Shown: positions 23,272 through 34,355 of the stretch, piece after piece
How the letters are laid out: each line of letters begins with the position of its first letter
Numbering within the stretch: the stretch's first letter is position 1
NCBI GenBank assembly: GCA_007570785.1
Contig: ML664173.1
Span: 13,115,933 to 13,179,932, forward strand
DNA length: 64,000 nt
Direction of reading: 5' to 3'
Origin: Antilocapra americana
Taxonomy: Eukaryota > Chordata > Mammalia > Artiodactyla > Antilocapridae
Position numbers and translations under genes: made by a program
Notes under the pieces: model-generated
What the model was told of the DNA's origin: nothing
Databases searched by the model: none
What the model saw: only the letters and a program-made list of their open reading frames with translations

Positions 23272-23324
23272 AACAGCATGGCCTTGAACCAGCCCCTCTC
23301 CTCCATGAAGCAGGCTGTGTAACT

Positions 23325-23530
23325 GAAGCGTGTGGGTCTCTGGAGTCAGACATCGCTAAGGTTCAGTCGCCAGTTGAGCCACTGTCCTGCTGTGTGACCC
23401 TCAGTTAAGTTACTGGGCATCTCTGAATCTCAATGTCCACACCTGGGAAACATGGGGAAAGGGATACCCACCTTGCTGAGCTATTGTGAGGACTAAATGA
23501 GACCTTGGGTGTCTGAAAACCTCCAACACA
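23325..23530 (+). repeat. MIR SINE
   Basis: 'Gctgtgtgaccctcagttaa', 'tctgaatctcaatgtcc', 'ttgtgaggactaaatgag' in MIR order. Confidence 0.75.
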
Positions 23531-23694
23531 TGCCAAGGAAGGAGAAAACAAACATTTCATCAATATTCAGTTCCTTGACCTGCCAGGGCTCCCCATATGC
23601 CTGTCCCAGCTCCCACTCAGCAATGCTAGGAGAGGCCATCAAACGCCAGAATAAGAAACCTCATGAAGCAGGGGGCTCCTTACAGAGAACAAGG

Positions 23695-23860
23695 GAACTC
23701 AGAGGTTAGGAGCTTGGCTCTGCAGTCGGTCCTGGCTTTTGCTCCTGACTCTCCTGATACTCTCTGTGTGACCTCAGGCAGGTGGCTCAGTCTCTCTGGT
23801 CTTGGTTTGCTCCTCTGTGAATTGGGAATAACCGCACTTCCCCCTCAAAGGGCAGCTGTG
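23695..23860 (+). repeat. MIR SINE
   Basis: 'Ggagcttggctctgcagtc', 'ctctgtgtgacctcaggca', 'ctcctctgtgaattgggaat', 'gagggttgtaa'. Confidence 0.75.
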
Positions 23861-24555
23861 AGGGTTGTAACAGGCGATGTGTGCAAATTGTGCAAGGGTC
23901 CCGCACATTCCCTCTGGTCGTTCCTCCGGTTCTGGCCTGCTTGCCATTCTCCATATTTGCATCTGTGCCTGAGGACTCGGCCTCCAAAGCCAAAGGAATT
24001 AACAGCCCTCAGGAGCAGCCTTCACAGGAAGTTAGCTAGTGCATAAACACCCTACCTTCTCCCTGGCTGCTGGGTGGGATAATCCTGAGGGGACTGTCTG
24101 GGACCATTTCCCAGTCTCCCCACAGAGTTAACCTTCATCCAGCCACCACGGCAGAACCTGGGACTCCTCCGAACCATCGCTTCTGTGCCAGCCATCACCA
24201 ATAAAGACAGTTTGCTTCACGTGGAGGCAGGAACTATTGCAATCACACCCACCCTGTCCATACCGCCAATCCAGCCCTGAGATGCAAGTGGGGACCCTCT
24301 TTCCACAGGAAGGGGACAAAAGGCCACAATTTCATTCAAGGAGAAGATGGCCCTGCAGTCCCTCCAGCAGCCCCAGAGGACACGGGTGTCAGCTATCCAG
24401 GCAGCTCCTTCAAGGGCAGAGACTATGGCACTCATCCTCTGGCCTGTAGCCATCTCACACTGGCCAGCTTAGGGCACTCGCTCGGAGCTGCAGGAGGATA
24501 GGGTGGTGAGGGAGGAACGTGGCCCTGCCTCAGCCTCAGGAGACAGCTAAAAAAA
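23861..24555. other. Single-copy intron sequence, nothing recognised
   Basis: No named repeat or exon seen. Confidence 0.4.
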
Positions 24556-24752
24556 GCCGGTGGCTCAGCAGTAAAGAATCCACTACCAATGCAGGAGACC
24601 CAGGTTCGACCCCTGGGTGGGAAGATCCCCTGGAGAAGGGCATGGCAACCCACTCCAGTGTTCTTGCCTGGAGGATTCCATGGACAGAGGAGCCTGGTGG
24701 GCTGCAGTCCGTGGGGTCGCAAGGAGTCAGACACAACTGAGCGACTAAACAC
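24556..24752 (+). mobile_element. Bov-tA SINE, near full length
   Basis: Head 'ccggtggctcagcagtaaag' and B-box-like 'aggttcgacccctgg', full body, tail 'actgagcgactaaacacc'. The first few head bases are replaced by 'aaaaaag'. Confidence 0.9.
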
Positions 24753-24929
24753 CAGGGAGAGTTCACCTCTGCCAGACGTGAATGACAGACAGAGCCCCCG
24801 CACCCTCCCAAGGTTCCTGCCTTGGGCCACTTCATCCATCTTGCACTGTTGACTGACTCTGCCTGAAATGTTTTTTTCATTAGTCAGGAGGGCTTGCATA
24901 ACAAAGTGCATGCTCGTGCCCACATACAC

Positions 24930-24952
24930 AACACACACACACACACACACAC
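24930..24952. repeat. (CA)n microsatellite
   Basis: About 11 CA units. Confidence 0.95.
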
Positions 24953-25109
24953 TATTAGCTGATTTGATGTAACATTACTCCTAAGAGCTGGAGCCTGGGG
25001 CCACTCCCTGAAGCTTACACATCAAGGCCTACTCTAACACCTAATCTAATGTCCTCCAGGAACCAGCTCCTCTTCAGGGCTAGCAGCTAGAAGGCAGGAA
25101 GGGCAGGGC

Positions 25110-25330
25110 CTTAGGCAACAGAGTTCAAAACCTGCCTCTGCTTCCTTCAGCCCTGTGACTCTGGCTGTTTCTTAACTTCTCAGGGCCTCTGCTGCTTCAT
25201 ATGCAAAACTGGAATGGTAAAACCTACCAGCCTTGTAGAACGACTGTAAGGGTTAGAAACAAAAACCTATAAAACATCCAGCCAATGTGTGCTATATAAC
25301 AAGCACCAAATACACTGTACCATTCTCATC
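25110..25330 (+). repeat. MIR SINE
   Basis: 'Cagccctgtgactctgg', 'cttctcagggcctctgctg', 'gtagaacgactgtaaggg' match the MIR order. The 3' part is diverged. Confidence 0.6.
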
Positions 25331-25487
25331 TGCTGACATGAACATCTCTGGTTCTGCTGGGCTTACCCTCTTCTTGATGCCTTTTTGTGCCTTGCCCCTT
25401 CCACTGTAACCCTGGCGTTTGAATGGGCGGGGGGGAGTGACACCTTACAGACTCACCTCCTCTGACCACGGTATGGAAGGGACACCA

Positions 25488-25856
25488 TGTTTGCTTCCTA
25501 GGGCTACCACACCGAATCACGACTGACTGGGTGTCTTAGAACAATACAAATGTATTGTTTCACAGTTCTGGGGACTAGAAGCCTGGAATCAAGGTGATGG
25601 CAGGCCTGCATTCCCTCTGCAGGTTCTAAGGGAGAATGCTTTCTTGCATCTTCTTGGCTTCTGCTGGTGTCCAGCAGTCTTCCGAGTCTCTCGACTCATC
25701 ATCTTACATCACTCAGATCTCTGCTCCCATTGTCTCATGGCCTCCTTAGGAGGACAAACCAGTCACTGCGGCCCACCCTAAGCCAGTATAAACTCATCTC
25801 AGGTTGCTTAATTACATCTGCAAAACCTTGTCTCACAGTCTGAGGTTCCAGATAGA
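25488..25856 (-). mobile_element. MLT1-type LTR, antisense
   Basis: Reverse of the LTR: 'tgcttcctagggctacc', 'tgtttcacagttctgggg', 'agaagcctggaatcaagg', 'cccaccctaagccagtat', 'gcttaattacatctgcaaaa', 'cacagtctgaggttcc'. Confidence 0.75.
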
Positions 25857-26194
25857 CCTGAGTTGGGGTGGAGGATGGGGAGCACTTTATTTTGTAAAGT
25901 GAAACTAGAAGGGGCAGACAGTCCCTCCTGGGGCCACAGCTGGGAAGAGGTGAGACCAAGAGCAGCTGGTGGCCAGTGGTCATAGAGGGAACCATGAGTG
26001 AAGCTGACCTTCACTCCCGAAGGTCATGAAGGACACTCAGGAAGAAGCTGAGAGACAGAGAAGAGTCCAGGAAGAGCTCCTCAAAGGCCCAGTTCCACTC
26101 CAACCCTCGCTAAGCTGTGGTTCCATGAGCCAAGACATCTGCCTTTTTGCCTCCACTAGTTCAAGTTGGGATTCTGATCCTCACAGTCAGTGCA

Positions 26195-26655
26195 CCACCC
26201 GTGATGAGTTGATTTGTGTCCAAATATCCGTGTGTTAAGTCCCAGTGCTTAGGACACGAACTTGCTCGCAAACAGGGTCCTTGCAGCTGTAATTAGGCAA
26301 GATGAGGTCATGGTGGCATAGGCTGGCCCCCTGATCCAACAGGACTTCATTTACGAAAACTGGAAATTCAGACACAGAGACAGACACACACACACACAGA
26401 GCGAGAACGTCAGGTGAGGGTGGAGGCAGAAATCGGGGTGGTGCCTCTATAAGCCAAGGAACACCAGACTGCCCACAAACCTCCAGAAGCAAGGGGAGAG
26501 GCACAGGGCCTCCCCGACACCCACAGGTGAACCATCCCTGCCAACACCGGGATCTTGGACTTCCAGCCACCAGAACTATATGACAACAGATTTCTGTTGC
26601 ATAAGCCACCTGACTTGTGGTACTTCATTACAACAGCTCTTGCAAACTAACAGCC
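26195..26655 (+). mobile_element. MLT1-type LTR
   Basis: 'Gggtccttgcagctgtaatt', 'gcaagatgaggtcatgg', 'ccccctgatccaacagg', 'ataagccaaggaacacc', 'gatcttggacttccagcc', 'ttctgttgcataagccacc', ending 'gcaaactaaca'. Includes a short CA run near 26386-26399. Confidence 0.8.
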
Positions 26656-26844
26656 TCTCAGCCAAGTTCCCTGTCATTCCAGCCCTTCTGGCCTGCTCTC
26701 AGTGGGAAACAAGCTGAGGCTAGCCCTGGCCACCGCACTGCCCAGCTTCACGTGCCCTCCTATCTTCCTCCTTAAATCTTCCTCACCCACTAAGAGCCAG
26801 TTCACAGCCCACCTCATCCAAGAACCCCCTTCTGAACTTGACCC
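26656..26844 (-). repeat. L2-like fragment
   Basis: 'Cacccactaagagccagttc' and 'atccaagaacccccttctg' resemble antisense L2. Similar sequence may resume after the SINE at 27160-27310. Confidence 0.4.
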
Positions 26845-27153
26845 ACAAAGTGAAAAGTGAAAGTCACTCAGTCATGTCCAACTCTTTGCAACCCCATAGA
26901 CTGTACAGTCCATGAAATTCTCCAGGCCAGAATACTAGAGGGGGTAGCCTTTCCCTTCTTCAGGGGATCTTCCCAACCCAGGGATCAAACCCAGGTATCC
27001 CGCACTGCAGGCAGATTCTTTACCAGCTGAGTCACAAGGGAAGCCTAAGAATACTGGAGTGTGTAGCCTATCCCTTCTCCAGCAGATCTTCCAGACCCCA
27101 GGAATTGAACCGGGGTCTCCTGCATTGCAGGCGGATTCTTTACCACCTGAGCC
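26845..27153 (-). mobile_element. Dimeric Bov-tA SINE (two tRNA-like heads)
   Basis: On the minus strand a first head (from about 27150, 'ctcaggtggtaaagaatccg') and partial body are followed at about 27048 by a second complete head ('aggcttcccttgtgactc'), body and the tail 'gactttcacttttcactt'. This is the dimeric arrangement found in some ruminant SINEs. Confidence 0.85.
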
Positions 27154-27774
27154 CTGCATTTCTCCTGCATCAGCCCCACAGCTGAGCACTTAATTCTTCT
27201 CTAATTATTCCCTCTCTAGAGTGTTCTGTCTGCCTAGTTTTGGGAAGGAGGGATGTGGCTTTGATGCTTTCTGTATCCCCCACAGCGCTGATACAGAAGT
27301 AAGAGCTCTTAGTCACTCAACAAACCTGTACTTTCTGAGTGAGCAAAGTATCAGTCCAAAGTATCAATGGGGCCACCATGAGCTGAGGCTCTGTCTTTAC
27401 AAAACAGCCTGGGCACGGCAGCTCAGCAGAGGATGTGGGCATCGCTGCAGGCCAGATGCCAGGGATGGGGACAACCCTAAGCATGGCCTGCGGGCTGAGG
27501 GCGAACTGGTGAGCACATGGGTGGAATCACCTCAAACCACAGATGAGGCTGACAGAAGGATACAAAGAACAGAATCCTATCCCCTTGGGGATGAACTTAG
27601 GAACATCCAGCCTCGTCGAAGTCCACAGGGAACTCCAAGGTCCCAAGCAGGGTGGAAGCTACCTGAGGCCCTCTGGGTTTCGATCAGAACAAGAATGGCC
27701 TTGTCTCCTGTGCCAGCCCCCTCCTTCCAGACACAAAGCTCCCAGTCCTGAACAGAAGAGTCCAGGAGGCTGAG
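27154..27774. other. Intron sequence, nothing firm recognised
   Basis: Possible L2 remnant at its left end. The 176-residue plus-strand frame at 27221-27751 shows no recognisable domain. Confidence 0.35.
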
Positions 27775-27925
27775 CCCTGGGTCAGGGGTCGGGAGACCCG
27801 GGTCCCACTCCTGCCTTTACCACCAAGCAGCTGTGCCACTTTGGGCAAGTTACTTCCCCTCTATCTGAGCCTCAGTTTCCTCACCTGCAAAAAAAAAAAC
27901 AGGCTTGGACAAGATGATTTCAAAA
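27775..27925 (+). repeat. MIR SINE
   Basis: 'Cactttgggcaagttacttc', 'ctgagcctcagtttcctc', 'acctgcaaaaa', 'ggacaagatgat'. Contains an A11 run. Confidence 0.8.
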
Positions 27926-28134
27926 CCCTTATAACCCACGAGTTAGTGACATTCTGGGATAACTCGTGTCTAAAGCAGCTGCCTCCAGTCAGCGAGGGCT
28001 TGATGAGAAGATACAGCATCTGTCAAACCCCAGGAAGATCCGGGCACCAAGGTGAGGTGCTGGGTATAAAGTGAGGACCCTGTCTTACGGCTTCATTTCT
28101 TCCTCACAACCGCACACACGACAACCACAGCTAA

Positions 28135-28283
28135 CAGCTGCTGGGATTCATGATAAGCTGGGCACTGCATTCTAGAGGGTCTAGTCTTTCAATCCTCATC
28201 ACAGCCCTGTTAATGTAAAGGTTCTATCATCATTCCTACTTACAGATGAGGAAACTGAAGCTCAGGAAAAAAAAAAAAAAAAC
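28135..28283 (+). repeat. MIR SINE ending in an A-rich run
   Basis: 'Aagctgggcactgcattc', 'caatcctcatcacagccc', 'cttacagatgaggaaactg', 'aagctcagg' then A17 (28266-28282). Confidence 0.8.
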
Positions 28284-28286
28284 AAT

Positions 28287-28360
28287 GAGGGTCTTCCCTG
28301 GTGGGCCAGTGGCTAAGACTCTGAGCTCCCAATGCAGGGGGCCCAGGTTAGGTTTAGGGT
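28287..28360 (+). mobile_element. CHR-type SINE fragment
   Basis: 'Gtcttccctggtgggccagt', 'ggctaagactctgagctccc', 'gcagggggcccaggtt'. Cut off after the tRNA-like part. Confidence 0.75.
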
Positions 28361-29144
28361 CTGGGCAAAGCCTGCTGAATCCAGAGCCTGTTTTATTAAC
28401 CTTTACGCCATGCTGTCTCAGAAATGATCCTTTTGGTCCCTCTAGAAGCCAAACCCTGGCCTACCGTCAGCCCATCATTTAAATAGCCCCAGACACACCC
28501 TCATACAGCACTCTGCGGGACTGTACAGGAATGTCCCAGGGAACAGTGTGACCGAGACCAAGGCAGGGCAGAGCTGGCCCACCCTGAGAACTCCAGGCCC
28601 CACAACCCCAAGCCATGATGCCCTGCCTCCACTGCAGTGTCTCAGCGAGCTTTACAACCCATTATTGAGCACCTTCTGTGTGCTGGGCACAGACAGCGTC
28701 CTGAGGAAACCCCAAAACGAGGGGGAAGGGACCTGCCCTCCCGGGAACACAAACTGCCCTCTGAGACGACCAGACCACCAGGCTGAAAGAGAAGGCCAGC
28801 CTGCTCAAGGGCACGGGGCATCTGAAAGAGCTCAAAAGCCAACCCAGCCACGTTACAACAGCTACGATGTGCAGAGCCCACACTAGGCCCCACTGGGGGT
28901 TCAAGACGGGGAAGCAACCAATCTTAACACAACAGACAACTGCCTAAGAGCAGCAACAGTGGGGGAAACGCGAAAGAGCCATTAATCCTGCCTGGGGGGA
29001 GGCCCAGGGGGACCACTTCACCAGACACTGTACCTCAGTTTCCCAGCTATAAAGTGAGTAATAGTAGTACCCATCTCAGAGGGTTCCAGTGAGAAGCGAG
29101 TTGACCATGTGAAAGCTTTAAAGCAAAGCCTGACACCTGACAGG
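28361..29144. other. Single-copy intron sequence with a short MIR piece
   Basis: 29028-29110 has MIR-like words ('gtacctcagtttccc', 'cccatctcagagggttcc'). The rest is unrecognised. Confidence 0.4.
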
Positions 29145-29149
29145 CATTC

Positions 29150-29393
29150 ACAGCGTGTGTTTCTCTGTCTGTGTCCATCTGTGTATGTGACAGGCATCCA
29201 CAGTGTGTGTGTCTGTGTCTGTATGTGTGTCTGTGTGTGTGTCCATCTGTGTGTGTGTCTGTGTCTGTATGTGTGTGTCTGTGTGTGTCTGTGTGTGTCC
29301 ATCTGTGTGTGTGCCCATCTGTGCGTTTCTGTGTGTGTGTCTGTGTGTGTCCGTCTGTGTGCGTGTGTGTCTGTGTGTCCGTCTGTGTGTGGT
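29150..29393. repeat. Compound GT / GTCTGT / GTCCATCT simple repeat
   Basis: About 240 bases of interrupted GT with recurring 'gtctgtgtgt' and 'tccatctgtgtgtg' words. Open frames through it (for example up to 195 codons, Cys/Val-rich) result from the repeat and are not genes. Confidence 0.95.
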
Positions 29394-29400
29394 GTTGCGG

Positions 29401-29740
29401 TTGTCACAGCGGCTGCGGTGGTGAGCATGGGAGCTTAGAGGAGGAGAAAGCCCGAGAAACAAGGGAGGGAGGAGCAGGCGGCCTGAGGAGCAGAGGCCGC
29501 CGACGGGAGACACCTGCGCGGTCAGGGCGCAGCTGTGTGACGGCTGCAGAGAAAGTGGGTGCGAGGGGCCACAGGCGGGAGAGGGAGGCGGCCCGGGCCT
29601 GCAGGGTTCTCCGAGGAGCTACGGACGGGCAGTGTCCCAGGGGCAGGGGTGCGGGCCCGAGAGCAGGCGGCCGCCTCCGTCTCCGCCCGGTGACTAACGG
29701 CGCGCCATCCGTCCCGGCTGACAGGGACGCTGCCCGCCAT
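29401..29740. promoter_or_regulatory. CpG island-like block inside the intron
   Basis: About 32 CpG dinucleotides counted by eye in 340 bases at roughly two-thirds GC, close to the number expected without CpG loss. It includes 'gcggccgcc' and 'ggcgcgcc'. It could be an orphan CpG island, an alternative or antisense promoter, or an enhancer. No initiator, TATA or exon is identified. Confidence 0.55.
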
Positions 29741-29900
29741 CCATCTCCCGCTCGTTAAATTACCATTTTATGGCCCAAATCTCTCTCCCATAATTGATAA
29801 AAATCTCCTTTGGATGTTCGGCATTATTGGGGGGAAAAATGCTTTTCTATTTTTCATTAGATTTTTTAATATAAATGTGTTTTTTATTGAGAGCTGCTGG
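29741..29900. promoter_or_regulatory. AT-rich repeat-free block next to the CpG-rich segment
   Basis: Contains 'cgttaaattaccattttatg', 'cccataattgataaaaatc' and 'ttcattagattttttaat'. No transposon is recognised. The abrupt AT-rich/CpG-rich pairing suggests a conserved regulatory element (inference). Confidence 0.4.
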
Positions 29901-30685
29901 GAAGGCTGGAGGAGCCCAAGTCGGCGGGGAGGGTCGTCTCGCCCTCGCCACCCCAGGTCCTGCCCGCACGCCAGCTCCTGCTCCCCTCCCAGAACATTCG
30001 GGGCGGTAGCCTGGGGGAGGTGGGGCGCTGTCTGGGGAGACGAAGGAACCAGACGCCAGAACAAACTCCAAGGTTGTGCTGAAGACCAAGAGAAGCAGGT
30101 CTACAGACAGCTGAACCCTCGACGTGGTCCCCAGCTCCAGGCCAGCAGAGCAGCCCTCGGGGTGGTATAAAGGGCGCGCCGACCTTGGCCTGGCCCCGGC
30201 CTGGCCGGGGTGTATGAGAAGCAGGCAGGAGCCCCCAAAACCCAGAGGACAGGACCCCAAGGGGCTGACACAGAGGAGAACTCCATCAGTATGTGTGAGG
30301 GAAATCAGAGACACACAGGGAGGAGCTGGATAGGCCTTGGAAAGAAGGCAGCAGGGAACACAGGACCACGGAGGCAGGTGTCATCGAGGAGGAAATCTTT
30401 CACAGGCCCCGGGGTAGGAGTGATTCCCCAGCAGTCTGTCCACCACGCTCTTCTCCAGCCCTAGTTCAACCCAGGGCGTGTTTGTCATTCATCCCATACC
30501 CAACTCCTCCAGGACAAAGGAGGTTGAGTCCAGCTGCCATCCTTCAACTGAGGCAGACACAAGGGGTCCTAGTGAGAGAGTCAATCCTAGGCAGAAGTCC
30601 GGGGTCCCCGAGGAGGAGAGAGGGGTCTGCGGTTCTCAAGGAGGAGGAAAGGACGAACTTTTTTTTTCCCTCTACAATCCTTAGT
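29901..30685. other. GC-rich then mixed intron sequence
   Basis: 29910-30050 and 30110-30210 remain CpG-containing. No exon or repeat recognised. T9 at 30660-30668 precedes the LTR. Confidence 0.4.
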
Positions 30686-30689
30686 CTTA

Positions 30690-31575
30690 GTCACATAATT
30701 TTTTTTTTTCTTTAAGCCTGGAACTGATGATTACACAACTTAGTTTAAACTCTGTACTAGGGATTATATAACAACAATGTATCCTGCTTGAGGACAGTTT
30801 CTCCTTCCTAAAAACCTTCTGACTAATCCTGATATCTTCAGTCAGGACCCTTTGCGACCCCACGGACCGCAGCACACCAGACCTCCCTGTCCATCACCAA
30901 CTCCCGGAGGTTCTCAAACTCATGTCCATCGAGTCGGTGATGCCATGCAACCATCTCCTCCTCTGTCATCCCCTTCTCCTCCCGCCTTCAATCTTTCCAG
31001 GCATCAGGATCTTTTCAAATGAGTCGGTTCTTCGCATCAGGTGGCCAAAGTATTGGAGTTTCAGCTTCAGCATCAGTCTTTCCAATGAATATTCAGGACT
31101 GATTTCCTTTAGGATGGACTGGTTGGATCTCCTTGCAGTCCAAGGGACTCTCAAGAGTCTTCTCCAACACCACAGTTCAAAAGCATCAATTCTTCGGCGC
31201 TCAGCCTGATACCTTAGAATGTATACTATGGGAGTGGGTCTGGTAGGATCTTTCTAGTGTTAAGTTCCAATCCTGTTATCCTAAAGTGTCAATTGTGGGA
31301 GTGGGTCTGGTAAAATACTCACAAACCTGAGACAATCTTTTGACTTATTGTAATAACCAATTAAAAAAGGATATAGCTCCCTTGCTCACACTAGCGAGGG
31401 GGGCATGCTCCGTCCCCCTTCTGATGTCTGTGTCAGACACTTTCTCTGTCCCTTCTTATACTTTAATTAAACTCTGCTACACAAAAGCTCTGGAGTGATC
31501 AAGCCTGGTCCCTGGTCCCGAAGTTAAATCTTCTTCGGAGATCGTGAATCTGACATCGTTCACCGTAAGCTATCA
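30690..31575 (+). mobile_element. Solo endogenous retroviral LTR (BTLTR1-like), interrupted by a BovB fragment
   Basis: The right part has 'tttaattaaactctgc', 'tacacaaaagctctgg', 'gtgatcaagcctggtccctg' and 'cgaagttaaatcttcttcgg', like a bovine ERV LTR R-U5 region. The left part (from about 30690) is separated by BovB sequence. An internal 'tgggagtgggtctggta' occurs twice (about 31229-31245 and 31297-31313). No retroviral genes are present. The left boundary is uncertain. Confidence 0.6.
30839..31204 (-). mobile_element. BovB LINE 3' end nested in the LTR
   Basis: Antisense copy of the reverse-transcriptase C-terminal segment: the minus strand still reads SILKEISPEYSLERLMLKLK and YFGHLMRR. 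Flanked by 'cctgatatctt' (30828-30838) and 'cctgatacctt' (31205-31215), a target duplication with one mismatch. Confidence 0.92.
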
Positions 31576-31984
31576 CTAGACACAATAGAGCCAACCAGCT
31601 CCTGACCCCAGACACCCTTGGCTCTATCTCATCTGTGGAGTCAGGCCAAGACCACACCGCAGACGCTGCTGCGGCAGCCTCAGGAAACTGCCCAATGAGC
31701 CGCCGGCAGCCTCCCAGGGTGGAGGGAGGCTGTCAAGAAGCCTCGGGGACAGGCTCCAAGGCAGCCTGCAGGAGGCTTCTACCATTGAGAGCAGGGGCTG
31801 GCCACGAGATGTAACACTGGGTACGAATGGGAAGGGCAGGTGAAGGGAAGGCTGATTCTTCTAGCAAAATAACATCAGGGACAGAGAACCATATCTTGTA
31901 TCAGAAAACCTGGTTAAAGACCCAATTCCACCATTTCAAGGTCCCTCAGGACCTTGCACACCGAAAGCATCCAGCACAACACAG
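31576..31984. other. Single-copy intron sequence, nothing recognised
   Basis: No repeat or exon seen. Confidence 0.4.
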
Positions 31985-32163
31985 AAACACTAACTAACGT
32001 TTGCTGGCCCCTTGCTCTGTGCCAGGTGTGGGCTCCATGCTCCACGTTAATTGATTCATTTCACCCCCATAGCAAGCTGAGGAGGTAAGATACCGTTATC
32101 AACTCCACTGTACTAAAGAAGAACCTGAGGAACAAGGAAGATAAGTTGCTTGTCTGAGGTCAT
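31985..32163 (+). repeat. MIR SINE
   Basis: 'Ttgctctgtgccaggtgtgg', 'cacccccatagcaagctgag', 'ccgttatcaactccactgta', 'gaacctgaggaacaagg', 'ttgcttgtctgaggtca'. Confidence 0.7.
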
Positions 32164-32358
32164 GAAGTTGCTCAGTCATGTCTGACTCTTTGAGACCCCA
32201 TGGACTGTAGCCTACCAGGCTCCACTGTCCATGGGATTTTCCAGGCAAGAATGCTGGAGTGAGTTGCCATTTCCTTCTCCAGGAGATCTTCCCAACCCAG
32301 GGACTGAACCCAGGTCTCCCGCATTGTAGGCAGACGCCTTATCGTCTGAGCCACCAGG
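32164..32358 (-). mobile_element. Bov-tA SINE
   Basis: Antisense, head at the right ('tgagccaccaggggg') and body 'gactctttgagaccccatgg' at the left. Weakly matching flanks 'ggtcatgaag' and 'ggtcacaagg' may be the target duplication. It lies inside the tail of the MIR copy. Confidence 0.9.
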
Positions 32359-34355
32359 GGGTCACAAGGCCAATAAAGCCAACAGGCAGTTTCTGGCTCC
32401 TGCCCACTTCAAAGGCTCAATACAGGAGCTTGACAGCCAGGTGAAAGCAGGACCCAGCTGGGGCGCCTTGTCCTCGTTCTCACAAAGTTCTCTGCACACC
32501 AGCAGAGGTCCTGTGTGCAAACATGCAGAAACGATAAGGGTCACCCTAGAGTTGGCCACTCACTCTGCAAGTCCCCTCCCCCAGCCCCAAGCCCCCCGCA
32601 AGCCCCCGCCCCAGTCTCTGCGCTGTGCCCACCTGGGGCTCCCCTCACCAGGAACCTCTCACTCGGGCCAAGAGCTCTCCGCCCTCACCTCCCCTGTCTT
32701 CTGCTTTTGCCTCTGCTGCTCCTCCTGTCAGCCGGGCCTTCTCTCTGCCACCCCCACCAAGCTCGATAAACAAATGATGTTCTTGGGAGCAGAGCTTCTT
32801 TCTCTCCTTTCTGAACTTTTGCTGACACCTGAAATGTCACCCTCCACCTATACCTGCGCGTGGAACAACGAGGGGCGCGTTTTCCCATCTAAACCGCAGT
32901 GGTCCTCATCTGCATTCTCAGAGCCACTCGGGTTGGATGGCCTCTCAGAAACACTTGAGCACTTGTCCCTGGGTGTCAGGAGGGGGTTACGAAACGAGGT
33001 CAAGTCTAGAACCCCCACCCCACAGAAGCTCAGAGGGGGAAAAGACTGATGAAATGTGTTTCGGAGGACAGAAGCCAAATCCCAAGCCTTCAGCACCTGC
33101 ACAGACGCGGCCCCTCACAAAGGTACTTGAGTGCTCCAGCCCCTGACCTCATTTCCTTCCATTTTTCATCAAGTTTCAGAGTTGGAAACAATATTATCTG
33201 ATACAACTATGTTCCAGGACAACAGACGAAACTGGATCACTCACTGAAATATGTTATAAGGAGACTGGACTTGTCCATGTGTGTTCGGGAGGAGGGAGGG
33301 GTGTGTGTGTGCAACCAAAGATAACTGTACCAGTGCAGCTGAAAATTCTCTTATCTCCTCCTGAGTCCCACTGTAACTCCTACCCCCAAGCTCTCCACCC
33401 ACCTCAAACCTCCAGCCTCACCTCCCCCACCTGTGAAAGATGACCTCATCGCCCATGTTGCTAAGGAAATCCAGCTCCATTCCATCCGTCTTTGTTGAGC
33501 CCCTCTCCAAGCCCTCCTCTTTCATGCTCACCTTATGAAAAGGACACCCAAAGCCCTTTCAGAATGCAGCCTCAGCCCCGGCTTTATGCCTCGGCCCAGC
33601 TGGTCACCAGCCTGAATTCCCTCTACCAGTCTGCAAGACTATCACCATGTGCTCCCTCCCTGTGCTTTAGGCTTTCCACCGCCTGGTCTTTGGCCCATTT
33701 CATTAACTGGTGACCCACCCCCTCCAACCTCCACCTCCCCCAGCCCCACCCATCTTTGGAACCTAGATGAGACACCATGGGCTTCAAAAAGCTTCCACCC
33801 ACCCAAATGTAATCTCTCTCTGCCCACCCTCCACAGGGCCAGGTATTACAGCAATGGGTATACCTCCTGATGACCCAAGACTACACGGGCCAGAAGCTTT
33901 TACCCATTCTGACTGTAGCTACAACTTCCAGCTCTGTACCTTTTCCCCTAAATACCAGCTGCTTAGACAACAGACAGAATGAAAAAAAAAAGGAAAATGA
34001 AGGGAAAGGTGTTGAACCACAGAACTGAATGCTGTTAGAGCCTGCAGGGGCCTTAGAGAACTCCTACTCCAAATGAAGAAGCTGTAAGGATAGGTTGGTG
34101 GTCAGCACAAAGAACCTGACCAGGTCCTCCAGCATAGAGAGCCAAGAGCTCCTGAGACCCCCAGAGGTCAACAGGCTCATAACTTAGGCTTGTGTCTGCA
34201 ACATTCAGGGTGCAGAGCTGTCAGCCCAGGCTCGCTCCACAGCAGGGACCATGCCCAGGAGTGGAAAGAACCAGGGTTTCATCCAGCCGTCAGGGCTCCC
34301 CTCGGTAACGAAGGACCAAACGACTTCAACACCCCTCCCTGACGCTCAAGCTCAG
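32359..34355. other. C-rich single-copy intron sequence
   Basis: No exon or repeat recognised. The 202-codon plus frame at 32441-33049 is low-complexity without domain features. A short GT run is at 33298-33311 and A10 near 33981. Confidence 0.4.

Noticed and set aside
29171..29758. 195-codon Cys/Val-rich open frame
   Set aside because: Most of it is translation of the GT/GTCTGT simple repeat and the CpG-rich block. No signal of a real protein.
30966..31154. Open frame resembling a reverse transcriptase end
   Set aside because: It is a truncated BovB LINE fragment nested in an LTR, not a host gene.
32345..32360. CTCF-like 'ccaccaggggg' word
   Set aside because: It is the common antisense head of a Bov-tA SINE and matches the core only partly, so it was not listed as a site.
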